From the NCBI RefSeq assembly GCF_000384215.1, contig NZ_KB913032.1:4295665-4359664 (forward strand): a stretch of 64,000 nt of DNA, in the 5' to 3' direction. The stretch is from Amycolatopsis alba DSM 44262. Its GTDB lineage: Bacteria > Actinomycetota > Actinomycetes > Mycobacteriales > Pseudonocardiaceae. Each line of letters opens with the position of its first letter. The first letter of the stretch is position 1. Below are positions 37,002-44,128 of the stretch, one piece after another. The position numbers and the translations under genes are program-made. The notes under the pieces were generated by a model. The model had not been told where the DNA came from. It saw only the letters and a list, made by a program, of their open reading frames with translations, and made no database searches.

Positions 37002-38147
37002 ATGAAGTTCCGAAGAGTGATTCTCGGCGCAGTGCTTGTCAGCCTGTTGGCGGCTTGTACGGATTCCGTCGATACACCCCCGCCGAGACCGCAGTTTCCG
37101 AAATGGCAGCCGAAACAACCGCGTCCCGCCGATCGTGACGAACAGGCTGTCGACGCGGCGTTGGCCGCCCTCGACTTCTGCGAGCTGATCGACCTGGCGG
37201 CCTACGACCGCAGGAAGGGCGGCAACCCCCGGCCCGTCACGCGCGAGCCCAAGGTGAAGGACGGCAGGAAGACGTGCACGCTCTACCGCGACGGTTACGA
37301 AGACCTCGTTTACGTCCAGGACATGGATCCGCAGTACACATCGCTCCGGAACGACGGAGCTGTCGTCGACCTGGGCGGGGTGAAGGCTTACCAGGTCGAA
37401 ACCCGTCGTGAGGGCATGGTCAGCGGCTGTGCGATCACGGTGCCGGTCAGCTTCCGGCGGGCGGTCAAGTTCGAACTCGGGATGAGCCGGAGCAAGGACT
37501 GCGGACTCCTCCGCGACTTCGCCACCGCCGGAGCCGCGAAACTTCCCCGTGACCTCGTCTACCCGCCCGGCGGCCAGGACAACGAGCGCGTCGGGGCTTG
37601 CGCCGACTGGGTCTCCAACACCAAAGGCGAGAACTGTGATCCGGCCACAAACGCGCAGGTGCCCACGGGCGCCGAGTTGATCCTCGCTGCCGGCGCCGCC
37701 GACCCGAACGTCGAATGCGCGGTGTTCCGCGACGCGGTCAAGAAGACCTTCGGCCAGGACTTCGAGCCGATCGCCACGCAGGGTTCCTGTTACTTCGTCG
37801 AGCCACGGCATCGGCTGCAGATCGAGGCCGGGGCCACCGCGAACGGCGGCGCGCCGGGGGAGTGGCTCGCGGATCCGAACAAGATCTACAAAGACCACCA
37901 TCAGGTCTCCTTCAGCGGCAATCCGGGTGTCACGTTCCGCTCGAAGGACGACCGCGAATTCTCCCTCTACGTCTCGCCGCTCGGCGACCTCGGCAAAGTA
38001 GGGCATGTCCGGCTCAGGATCTCGCCCCAGCAGGAGCGCGGGATCGACGACTGGGACCGCTCGAAGAGCGTTTCGGTGGTGGACGCCGCCAGGGCACACG
38101 CTGTGATGGAACTCGTGATGGCGACCCACTTTCGGACGCCCAGGTGA
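37002..38147 (+). CDS. Secreted lipoprotein with two Cys-containing modules
   Basis: A 381-residue putative lipoprotein, lipobox LLAAC with Cys19, followed by a Pro-rich linker (TPPPRPQFPKWQPKQPRP). Two modules of similar layout follow: one near residues 45-190 with DFCELIDLAAYD, KTCTLYRD, SGCAITV and KDCGLLRD, and one near 195-370 with GACADWVS, ENCDPA, VECAVFRD and GSCYFVEP. The Cys pattern recalls tandem DUF3558-like domains, but the family is not certain. It is divergent from the type VII cassette and lies 26 nt before the AAA ATPase gene, which appears to have its own promoter. Confidence 0.7.
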   Translation: MKFRRVILGAVLVSLLAACTDSVDTPPPRPQFPKWQPKQPRPADRDEQAVDAALAALDFCELIDLAAYDRRKGGNPRPVTREPKVKDGRKTCTLYRDGYEDLVYVQDMDPQYTSLRNDGAVVDLGGVKAYQVETRREGMVSGCAITVPVSFRRAVKFELGMSRSKDCGLLRDFATAGAAKLPRDLVYPPGGQDNERVGACADWVSNTKGENCDPATNAQVPTGAELILAAGAADPNVECAVFRDAVKKTFGQDFEPIATQGSCYFVEPRHRLQIEAGATANGGAPGEWLADPNKIYKDHHQVSFSGNPGVTFRSKDDREFSLYVSPLGDLGKVGHVRLRISPQQERGIDDWDRSKSVSVVDAARAHAVMELVMATHFRTPR

Positions 38148-38173
38148 CGCCCGCCGCGTCGTAAGCTTTCTCC

Positions 38174-39361
38174 ATGTACATCGAGCGGGTCCGGCTGGAG
38201 AACATCCGCGGCTTCAGCGGTGCCCGCGCCGTCGACCTCCGGCTGCCCGGCCCCGGCTGGGTGGTGCTCGCCGGGCGCAACGGCTCGGGCAAGACGTCGC
38301 TGCTGCGGGCCATCGCGGTCGCGGCGGCGCCGGACGTGGCCTGGGGGCTGCTGTCGGACGCGGGCAGCTGGATTTCGATGGACCAGACTTCCGGGTCGAT
38401 CGAGTTGTCGGTGATGCGCGAGGAGGGGCCCGCGCCGGTCGAGGTTCGCTGGCTCGACTCGGGTCTGCTGCCGATCTCCGGGCTTCCGCCGGGCCAGCCG
38501 TTCTGCGCGGCCTACGGGCCTTTCCGGCGGCTTGCGGGCGGCAGCGGTGAGGCCGAGTCGTGGATGCGGGGAGCGGGGTCGCTGGCGCGGATGGCGAGCC
38601 TGTTCCACGAAGACGCCTCGCTCGCCGAGGGGGTCACTTGGCTGATCAACCAGCATCTCCGTGCCCTGGAAGGAAAAGCGGGCGCGCGCGAGCTGAAGGA
38701 CACGGCGCTGGAGATCCTCGGTGACGGTCTCCTGCCCGGCGGCTACCGGATCCGGGACGTCGACTCGGACGGGCTCTGGGTCGAGTATCGCGGCGACCGG
38801 TTTCCGTTGCGCGAGATGAGCGACGGCTATCGCACGGTGACCGCGCTGGTGGTCGACCTGCTCAAACAACTCGACGTCGCGGGCCTCGATCACGAGAGTC
38901 CCGGTGTCGTGATCATCGACGAGGTCGACGCGCATCTCCACGTGTCGTGGCAGAAACGCATGGGGCCGTGGTTCAAGGCGCATTTCCCGCGGATCCAGTT
39001 CATCGTCACCACGCACAGCCCCTATGTCTGCCAGGCAGCCGACCCCGGCGGCCTCATCCGGCTTTCCGGGCCCGACGAGCAGGTCCCGCCGCGCGTGGTT
39101 TCCGAGGAGTTGTACGAGCGGGTCGTGTTCGGCAGCGGGGACGACGCCGTGCTGTCCGACCTTTTCGGACTGGACACGCCTTATTCGCCGCAGGCGGTCG
39201 AACTGCGGGAGCATCTCGCCGAGCTCGAGTTCCAGGTGGCTTCCGGGCGGGCGGACGCGAAGGGCGTCCGGGAATGGGAGCGCCTGCGCGGCATGCTGAG
39301 CAGCTCGCCGCCGAGCCGGGTGGACGAGGTGGCCAGGCGGTTCGAGGCCGACGATCGGTGA
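38174..39361 (+). CDS. AAA ATPase, PtuA-like (Septu-type pair)
   Basis: A 395-residue ABC/SMC-type ATPase. It begins MYIERVRLENIRGFSG, with Walker A GRNGSGKT at residues 34-41, signature MSDGYR at 215-220, Walker B VVIIDEVDAHLH at 245-256 and H-loop His281 in VTTHSPYV. No TOPRIM or nuclease domain is present in the remaining 110 residues. It overlaps the HNH nuclease gene by 4 nt (GTGA), so the two are coupled. An ATPase paired with a CxxC-type HNH enzyme is the Septu arrangement, although this ATPase is shorter than the best-studied PtuA. TAAGCT lies 6 nt before the ATG, suggesting a leaderless transcript. Confidence 0.8.
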   Translation: MYIERVRLENIRGFSGARAVDLRLPGPGWVVLAGRNGSGKTSLLRAIAVAAAPDVAWGLLSDAGSWISMDQTSGSIELSVMREEGPAPVEVRWLDSGLLPISGLPPGQPFCAAYGPFRRLAGGSGEAESWMRGAGSLARMASLFHEDASLAEGVTWLINQHLRALEGKAGARELKDTALEILGDGLLPGGYRIRDVDSDGLWVEYRGDRFPLREMSDGYRTVTALVVDLLKQLDVAGLDHESPGVVIIDEVDAHLHVSWQKRMGPWFKAHFPRIQFIVTTHSPYVCQAADPGGLIRLSGPDEQVPPRVVSEELYERVVFGSGDDAVLSDLFGLDTPYSPQAVELREHLAELEFQVASGRADAKGVREWERLRGMLSSSPPSRVDEVARRFEADDR

Positions 39362-40098
39362 TCGGGATCCGCCGGATCGCGCTGCCGGAGCGGGTGGTGG
39401 CCGATCTCGAAGACCTGACCGCGCGGATCCCTTCCGGTGACAGCAAAGAGGCGCGTCGACTCTGGCGGGTTTCCCGTACCGTACGGCGTTCTTTGCGGGC
39501 AGGACTGGACGTCATGGCCGCGGGCCGCGGTTACTGCATGTACTGCGGCGACAGCCTTGGGTCCACTGTGGACCATTTCGAGCCGATCGCGCGGAATCCG
39601 GGGCGCGCGTTCGACTGGCTCAACCACGTGCTCGCCTGCGAATACTGCAACAGCCACCACAAACGCGACCTGTTCCCGGTGGACGAAGACGGCAACAGCC
39701 TGCTGATCGACCCGACCGCCGAAGACCCGCTGGACCACCTGTTCCTGGTGCTGTCGATCGGGACCTACCGCGCGTTGACCGACAAGGGCGAGCAGACCAT
39801 CAAGGTGTGCGGGCTGAACCGCGCGCAACTGGCGCGCGGGCGGGAAACGGCGGTCAACCAGGTGAGTGCGCTCGTCGTGGGCTGGTGGACCGCGCGCGAA
39901 CTGGGGGACGACGCGAAGCGCCGCGCGATGGCCTGGACCCTGCTCGACCAGCCGCACGCCGACGTCCTCCACGCGATGCTCCGGCAGGCGTGGATGCCCG
40001 GAGCCCGCGCCGTGTTCCGGGCGGACGACGAGCTCATCGACCTGCTTCGCACCCCGGAACTCGCCGAAGACCTTCAGCTCTCCGGCGGTGCCGTGTAA
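39358..40098 (+). CDS. HNH endonuclease, PtuB-like
   Basis: A 246-residue HNH nuclease starting at the GTG at 39358 (VIGIRRIALPERVVADLEDL). The zinc-supported HNH core is complete: Cys60-x2-Cys63, Asp72-His73 in TVDHFEPIA, Asn89 in DWLNHVLAC, Cys94-x2-Cys97, and NSHHKRDLFP. The sequence around DHFEPIA...CEYCNSHHKRDLFP resembles the PtuB effector of Septu systems. The C-terminal 120 residues are helical and unassigned. Coupled to the ATPase gene by a 4-nt overlap; its 3' end overlaps the convergent SRPBCC gene by 25 nt. A defence role is inferred; a repair or housekeeping role for the pair is not excluded. Confidence 0.8.
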   Translation: MIGIRRIALPERVVADLEDLTARIPSGDSKEARRLWRVSRTVRRSLRAGLDVMAAGRGYCMYCGDSLGSTVDHFEPIARNPGRAFDWLNHVLACEYCNSHHKRDLFPVDEDGNSLLIDPTAEDPLDHLFLVLSIGTYRALTDKGEQTIKVCGLNRAQLARGRETAVNQVSALVVGWWTARELGDDAKRRAMAWTLLDQPHADVLHAMLRQAWMPGARAVFRADDELIDLLRTPELAEDLQLSGGAV

Positions 40099-40709
40099 GC
40101 GGCCAGGGTGGCGTCGGCACGTGTGCGGGCGGTGGCCGCGCCGGTTCCGGAGGCGACGTCGGCCTCGTACCAGGCTTCGTTGCTCAGGGTCATGAATCGC
40201 ACGCCCTCTTCGCTGGTCATCCAGGCCATGGCCGCTTCGGGGTCGGCGGCCTCGCCGGATTCGAGGTGCAGCGCGAGCCCGTTCAGCATCATGTCCCAGC
40301 CGATGCCGACGGCACCTGGCCCGAACTGGTTCCAGTGCTCGTTCGGGACGGCGGTGTGGTCGAGTTCGAACCGGGTGCGTCCGTCGGCCTCCGGGCTCAG
40401 CCGGACTTCGATCCAGCTGACGTCGCCGCCGTACTCCCAGGTCGCGGCGAAGCTCTTCGGCGGATCGCAGCGTTCGATCGTCCCGCCCGCGTTGCCTTCG
40501 AGCTGGTACTTGCCTCCGGCGCGCAGGTCGCCGCTGACCGGCAGGAACCACCGCGGGATGCGTTCGGGGTCGGTGCAGGCGTTCCAGAGATCGTCGATGC
40601 CGGTGTCGTAGACCTGGCTGACGGTCGCCGTCACCGCCTCGCCCGCTTCGACCACACGCTTGCCCAGCTTGCGCTGGACGGAGTCGATCTGGCTGGTCAC
40701 GTCGGCCAT
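40074..40709 (-). CDS. SRPBCC/AHSA1-family protein
   Basis: A 211-residue protein of the START-like superfamily. I start it at the ATG at 40709 (MADVTSQIDSVQRKLGKRVV), preceded by GAGGAGGG. Typical AHSA1 motifs are YDTGIDDLWNACTDPERIPRWFLPVSGDLRAGGKYQLEGNAGGTIERCDPPKSFAATWEYGG (spread over residues 38-100) and the C-terminal amphipathic helix region. These proteins bind hydrophobic ligands; in actinomycetes they are often partnered with an ArsR repressor, which is not next to this gene. A palindrome GCTTATATAAGC in the promoter region suggests a repressor acts here. Ligand unknown. Confidence 0.85.
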   Translation of the reverse strand: MADVTSQIDSVQRKLGKRVVEAGEAVTATVSQVYDTGIDDLWNACTDPERIPRWFLPVSGDLRAGGKYQLEGNAGGTIERCDPPKSFAATWEYGGDVSWIEVRLSPEADGRTRFELDHTAVPNEHWNQFGPGAVGIGWDMMLNGLALHLESGEAADPEAAMAWMTSEEGVRFMTLSNEAWYEADVASGTGAATARTRADATLAAYTAPPES

Positions 40710-40749
40710 CGGTGCCCTCCTCGGCTCGGTTGCGGCCAAGATATCAGCG

Positions 40750-40764
40750 TAAGCTTATATAAGC
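40750..40764. promoter_or_regulatory. Palindromic operator candidate upstream of SRPBCC gene
   Basis: The perfect 12-bp palindrome GCTTATATAAGC (40753-40764) overlaps a smaller one, TAAGCTTA (40750-40757). They lie about 40 bp upstream of the minus-strand SRPBCC start, where the promoter is expected, in an A/T-rich patch that stands out from its surroundings. ArsR-type repressors bind similar sites. Confidence 0.4.
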
Positions 40765-40771
40765 CAGAAGA

Positions 40772-40808
40772 GAAAAGGGGCGCCCGTGCAAGGCCGCGGA
40801 CGCCCCTT
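40772..40808 (-). terminator. Intrinsic terminator of the secreted-protein gene
   Basis: Read on the minus strand, the arms AAGGGGCG (complement of 40801-40808) and CGCCCCTT (complement of 40775-40782) pair around an 18-nt loop and are followed by TTCT. It lies 14 nt after the stop codon of the minus-strand secreted-protein gene. Confidence 0.7.
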
Positions 40809-40822
40809 CTCGGAGGGGTGGC

Positions 40823-41482
40823 TTACGGGGTGGGGGAGCAGGCCGTGCGCCCGAGGACCACTTCGCCGGTGATGTTCGACGCCGGTGCGAACTTGATCCG
40901 CAGCATGGTCAGCCCGATGCTGCCGTCACCCGGCAGCGTCTGCTCGTTGAAGATCGCTTCGGCGAGCAAGGTGCCGTTGGACTTGGTGATCGGCTTGACG
41001 TAGCCCACCGGCACCGGTGACGGCAGGGTGCCGATCCCGGTCGCGCCGCCGTAGGTCCAGCTCGCGTTCGTGTTGTTCTGGGTCGCCGTACAGCTGACCG
41101 AGTACGACCTGATCTTGATCCGCGGGCCGCTCGACGAGACCAGCGCCGACAGTTCGAAGTTCTCCCCCTTGGCCTCCGACTTCGTCGTGGTCACGTCGTT
41201 CGCGGGGTCGACGACGGTGGTCGTGCACGTCGACGTGCCGCCACCGAACGTGATCCCGGTCCTGCTCACGGCCCCGGACGAGTTGCTGGTCGGTCCCTCG
41301 ACCGCGCAGTCCGCGAGCGACGGGATCGAAATCGGCGCCGAGCTGCCCTTGGTGAAGGCGGCGGAGCCGAGCGAGGCAACGCCCGCGGGGTTCGCGGCGG
41401 CGGCCGGTGTCACCCCGGCGCCGAGACCTGCCAGCAGCAGCGCGCCGACCAGGCCGGCCCGGCTTGCGATGGTGATACGCAT
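40823..41482 (-). CDS. Secreted protein, choice-of-anchor-P-like
   Basis: A 219-residue exported protein starting at the ATG at 41482 (MRITIASRAGLVGALLLAG) behind GAGGAGGAAG. The signal peptide ends near residue 30 at PAAAA. The mature domain is Ser/Thr/Gly-rich and beta-rich, with Cys residues in LADCAVEG, STCTTTV, SVSCTATQ and RTACSPTP that could form two disulfides. The pattern resembles actinomycete proteins annotated as choice-of-anchor P; I see no sorting signal or membrane anchor. Function unknown. It is followed by its own terminator, so it is probably a single-gene unit. Confidence 0.7.
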   Translation of the reverse strand: MRITIASRAGLVGALLLAGLGAGVTPAAAANPAGVASLGSAAFTKGSSAPISIPSLADCAVEGPTSNSSGAVSRTGITFGGGTSTCTTTVVDPANDVTTTKSEAKGENFELSALVSSSGPRIKIRSYSVSCTATQNNTNASWTYGGATGIGTLPSPVPVGYVKPITKSNGTLLAEAIFNEQTLPGDGSIGLTMLRIKFAPASNITGEVVLGRTACSPTP

Positions 41483-41629
41483 GGGCTTCCTCCTCACGTG
41501 ACGGAGAGCGAGCCGGATCGGCCGTTCTTCCTTTGTGATCACTATCTGCGTGTCGGATTCGACCGTTGCGTGCGTGACGGTCGTTTCACTCGACCGTGGA
41601 TCATGGACACCCATTGGATATTCGGATTC

Positions 41630-41641
41630 GTATCCGGATAC
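41630..41641. promoter_or_regulatory. Palindromic operator candidate upstream of DUF6204 gene
   Basis: GTATCCGGATAC is a perfect 12-bp palindrome, and CGGAT-TCGT-ATCCG overlaps it. It ends 7 bp before a TATATT hexamer (41649-41654) that itself is 7 nt before the ATG, so a bound repressor would cover the -35 region. Confidence 0.45.
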
Positions 41642-41661
41642 AGGTCTGTATATTCGAACGC

Positions 41662-41967
41662 ATGCCGACCTACCGCGTCCTCGTCAACGGCAAGTTCGAC
41701 CATCCGGACGCCGACACCCGCGCGAAGCTCCTCGCCGAGCTGGATCGGCACCAGGCGATCGGCTTCACCGAGGAGGGCCTGTTCACCTACAGCGCGCACC
41801 TCGGCGCGTTCACCTATCGCGTCACGCTGCAAGGCGAAGAGGAACGCGACGTGCTCGACGAGGCCGAGCTGAAGGTCATGGAGCTGCTGGAAGCGAAGGG
41901 TTACCCGTATCGCGACGTCGCGGGGAAAGCGACCTGCATGGACGACATCAAGATCCGCCGCCGCTGA
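41662..41967 (+). CDS. DUF6204-family small protein
   Basis: A 101-residue soluble protein starting MPTYRVLVNGKFDHPDADTRAKLLAELDRH at the ATG at 41662. The internal segment EGLFTYSAHLGAFTYRVTLQ and the C-terminus CMDDIKIRRR match the small actinobacterial family DUF6204, whose function is not known to me. No signal peptide or membrane segment. TATATT lies 7 nt before the ATG and no ribosome site is visible, so the message is probably leaderless. A palindromic operator candidate lies just upstream. It is convergent with the zinc-peptidase gene, 10 nt away. Confidence 0.75.
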   Translation: MPTYRVLVNGKFDHPDADTRAKLLAELDRHQAIGFTEEGLFTYSAHLGAFTYRVTLQGEEERDVLDEAELKVMELLEAKGYPYRDVAGKATCMDDIKIRRR

Positions 41968-41977
41968 ACCCGGAGCT

Positions 41978-42928
41978 TCAGGAGACCTCGTTCGCCGGTG
42001 CGGCGAAGGTGTTGCACGCCGACGTGTCCTTCGCGTTCAAGCCTCGCTTCCGCCACAAAGCCGAGCTCTTCGACGAGCCATGGGTGTCGCTGTCCTCGAA
42101 CGTGCTTTGCCTGAGCTGGGTGACCATCCCGGCGCCGATCGAACCGCGGCCCGCGGCGTTGGCGAGGAACATCGCGCCGAAACAGTCGGCCTGCAGTTCG
42201 AGCCGCCTGCTCAGGTCGAGGATCTTCGCTCGGTCGCCGTCCGCCTCGCCGTAGAGCATGTCGTGCTTCGAGAGGATGCCGGATTGCTCCTGGACGTGGT
42301 GCCCGTACTCGTGCGCGAGCAGGAACAGCTGCGTCAGGAGGTCGGGCCCGCCGTCCGCGAGCTGCCTCGGCAGCGGGACGAAGATCGTCGCGCCCTCCCC
42401 GCAGTAGAAGCCCAGAGCCTCCTCCGGAGGCGGCGGAGGACCACAGGCGGTGTTCTTGACGTCCTCGGCGTTGACTGTGACCGGGATCCGCGGTTCGCCG
42501 ACCTGGGTCAGGACCGGATGCCACGCCCGCTCCAGGCAGGGGATCAGCGCCAGGTAGAACGCCTCCAGTTGCTCCTTCGTGCCGCGAAGCCTGGGCAGGT
42601 CGCAGGTCACCTTCGGCATCGTCGCGCCGGGAGCGACGATCGGGTTGGCCGCCGTCTCGTACTTACGGGTCGGCACCTCCGGTCGTGACGACGGCGACGG
42701 CGTCACAGGTGTCACGGACGTGGTGGTGGGGGTCGGCGGCCGGGATTGGACGGCGCCCGCCTTCGACTCCTTCATGCCGCCCACCACGAGCACGGCCACC
42801 ACCAGCATCACCGCCATGAACACGGCGAAGAGGACGACGGTGATCCACACCGTCGAACGCTGCTCCCGGTGGTCTTCGGCGGGAGGCGCCCACGCCGGTC
42901 TGTCGCCGGAATCGTCCGGTCTTTCCAT
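41978..42928 (-). CDS. Membrane-anchored neutral zinc metallopeptidase
   Basis: A 316-residue protein of the putative neutral zinc metallopeptidase family (YpfJ-like). A hydrophilic N-terminus of about 25 residues is followed by one transmembrane helix (about residues 27-50) and a Pro/Thr/Ser-rich linker, placing the catalytic domain outside. The zinc motif HEYGHHVQ lies near residue 214 and the downstream family motif ELQADCFGAMFLANA near residue 252 supplies the third ligand. Length and layout agree with actinobacterial members. It is divergent from the polyprenyl synthase gene. Substrate unknown. Confidence 0.85.
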   Translation of the reverse strand: MERPDDSGDRPAWAPPAEDHREQRSTVWITVVLFAVFMAVMLVVAVLVVGGMKESKAGAVQSRPPTPTTTSVTPVTPSPSSRPEVPTRKYETAANPIVAPGATMPKVTCDLPRLRGTKEQLEAFYLALIPCLERAWHPVLTQVGEPRIPVTVNAEDVKNTACGPPPPPEEALGFYCGEGATIFVPLPRQLADGGPDLLTQLFLLAHEYGHHVQEQSGILSKHDMLYGEADGDRAKILDLSRRLELQADCFGAMFLANAAGRGSIGAGMVTQLRQSTFEDSDTHGSSKSSALWRKRGLNAKDTSACNTFAAPANEVS

Positions 42929-43081
42929 GGTGTTCCCCCAGTTCGTGCCAAGGTCGGCAGGATACGCGGCGGGGGTGTCATGTTCGTCACCGTTTCCCCT
43001 GGACAGCAGGTCAACAGGGCTCAGCGGGTAGCCACTACGCTGGAAGCAATCCCGAACGGTGTCAAAGAGAGCGGAGCCGAC

Positions 43082-44113
43082 GTGTCTGTGTCTTCACCTG
43101 CCCCAGGTGGTGCCATCGAGGACCTGCGCGCGTCCGTCGGGCTCCAGATCGCCGACGAACAGCTCCTGCGCACCCTCGCGACCGGTCTCGCCGAGGTCGA
43201 GACCCTGCTCCGCGACGTCGTCCGCAGTGACGTCAAGGCCGTCGAGGACGCCGCTTCGCACCTGGTCGAGGCGGGGGGCAAACGTTTCCGTCCGCTGTTC
43301 ACGCTGCTGTCCTCGCAGTTCGGGCCGAAGCAGGGCGACCAGGTGGTCACCGCCGCCGCGGCGGTCGAGCTGGTGCACCTCGCGACGCTGTACCACGACG
43401 ACGTGATGGACGAGGCGACGATGCGCCGCGGCGCGGAAAGCGTCAACGCCCGCTGGGACAACACCATCGCCATCCTGACCGGCGACTTCCTGTTCGCGCA
43501 CGCCTCGCGGCTGGTCGCGGACCTCGGCACCGACGCGGCCCGGATCATCGCCGAGACCTTCGGCGAGCTGGTCACCGGCCAGATGCGTGAGACGGTCGGC
43601 CCGGCCGAGGGCGACGACGCGGTCGAGCACTACCTCACGGTCATCGCGCAGAAGACCGGCTCGCTGATCGCGACCTCCGGCCGCTTCGGCGGGATGATGT
43701 CCGGCGCGCCCGATCACTACATCGACGCGCTCCGCCGCTTCGGCGACATCATCGGGACGGCGTTCCAGATCTCCGACGACGTCATCGACATCGCGTCCGC
43801 CTCGGACGAGCTCGGCAAGGCGCAGGGCACGGACCTGCGCGAAGGTGTCCGCACGCTTCCGATGCTGTACGCGCTGGCCGACCCGGCCACCGACCCGCGC
43901 CTGGTCGAGCTGCTGTCGGGGCCGATCTCCGACGACAAGCTCGTCGCCGAGGCCCTGGACCTGCTGCGCGCCTCGTCCGGACTCGAACGCGCACGCGAAA
44001 CTCTTTCCGACTACGCTCGTCGGGCGCGTGCCGAGCTCGCGGCGCTGCCCGCGTCGCCCGCACGGGACGCCTGCGAATCGGTCGCCGACTACCTGGTCGC
44101 GCGAACGCATTGA
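43082..44113 (+). CDS. Trans-polyprenyl diphosphate synthase
   Basis: Makes a long-chain all-trans prenyl diphosphate; by context it supplies the menaquinone side chain to MenA, like the mycobacterial grcC1 product. I start it at the GTG at 43082 (VSVSSPAPGGAIEDLRASVG), giving 343 residues; an in-frame ATG at 42980 is less likely because a TACGCT promoter hexamer lies between (43036-43041). First Asp-rich motif YHDDVMDEA follows LHLATL at about residue 100; the second, FQISDDVIDIAS, is near residue 225. GGKRFRP and TGQMRET are also intact. The chain length made is not predicted. An acidic membrane-protein gene follows after 15 nt. Confidence 0.9.
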   Translation: MSVSSPAPGGAIEDLRASVGLQIADEQLLRTLATGLAEVETLLRDVVRSDVKAVEDAASHLVEAGGKRFRPLFTLLSSQFGPKQGDQVVTAAAAVELVHLATLYHDDVMDEATMRRGAESVNARWDNTIAILTGDFLFAHASRLVADLGTDAARIIAETFGELVTGQMRETVGPAEGDDAVEHYLTVIAQKTGSLIATSGRFGGMMSGAPDHYIDALRRFGDIIGTAFQISDDVIDIASASDELGKAQGTDLREGVRTLPMLYALADPATDPRLVELLSGPISDDKLVAEALDLLRASSGLERARETLSDYARRARAELAALPASPARDACESVADYLVARTH

Positions 44114-44128
44114 CAAAGGGCGGGTTGG

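Noticed and set aside
42746..43081. Polyprenyl synthase starting upstream at 42746 or 42980
   Set aside because: The extension is opposite the zinc-peptidase gene and precedes a likely promoter hexamer at 43036; homologues start near 43082.
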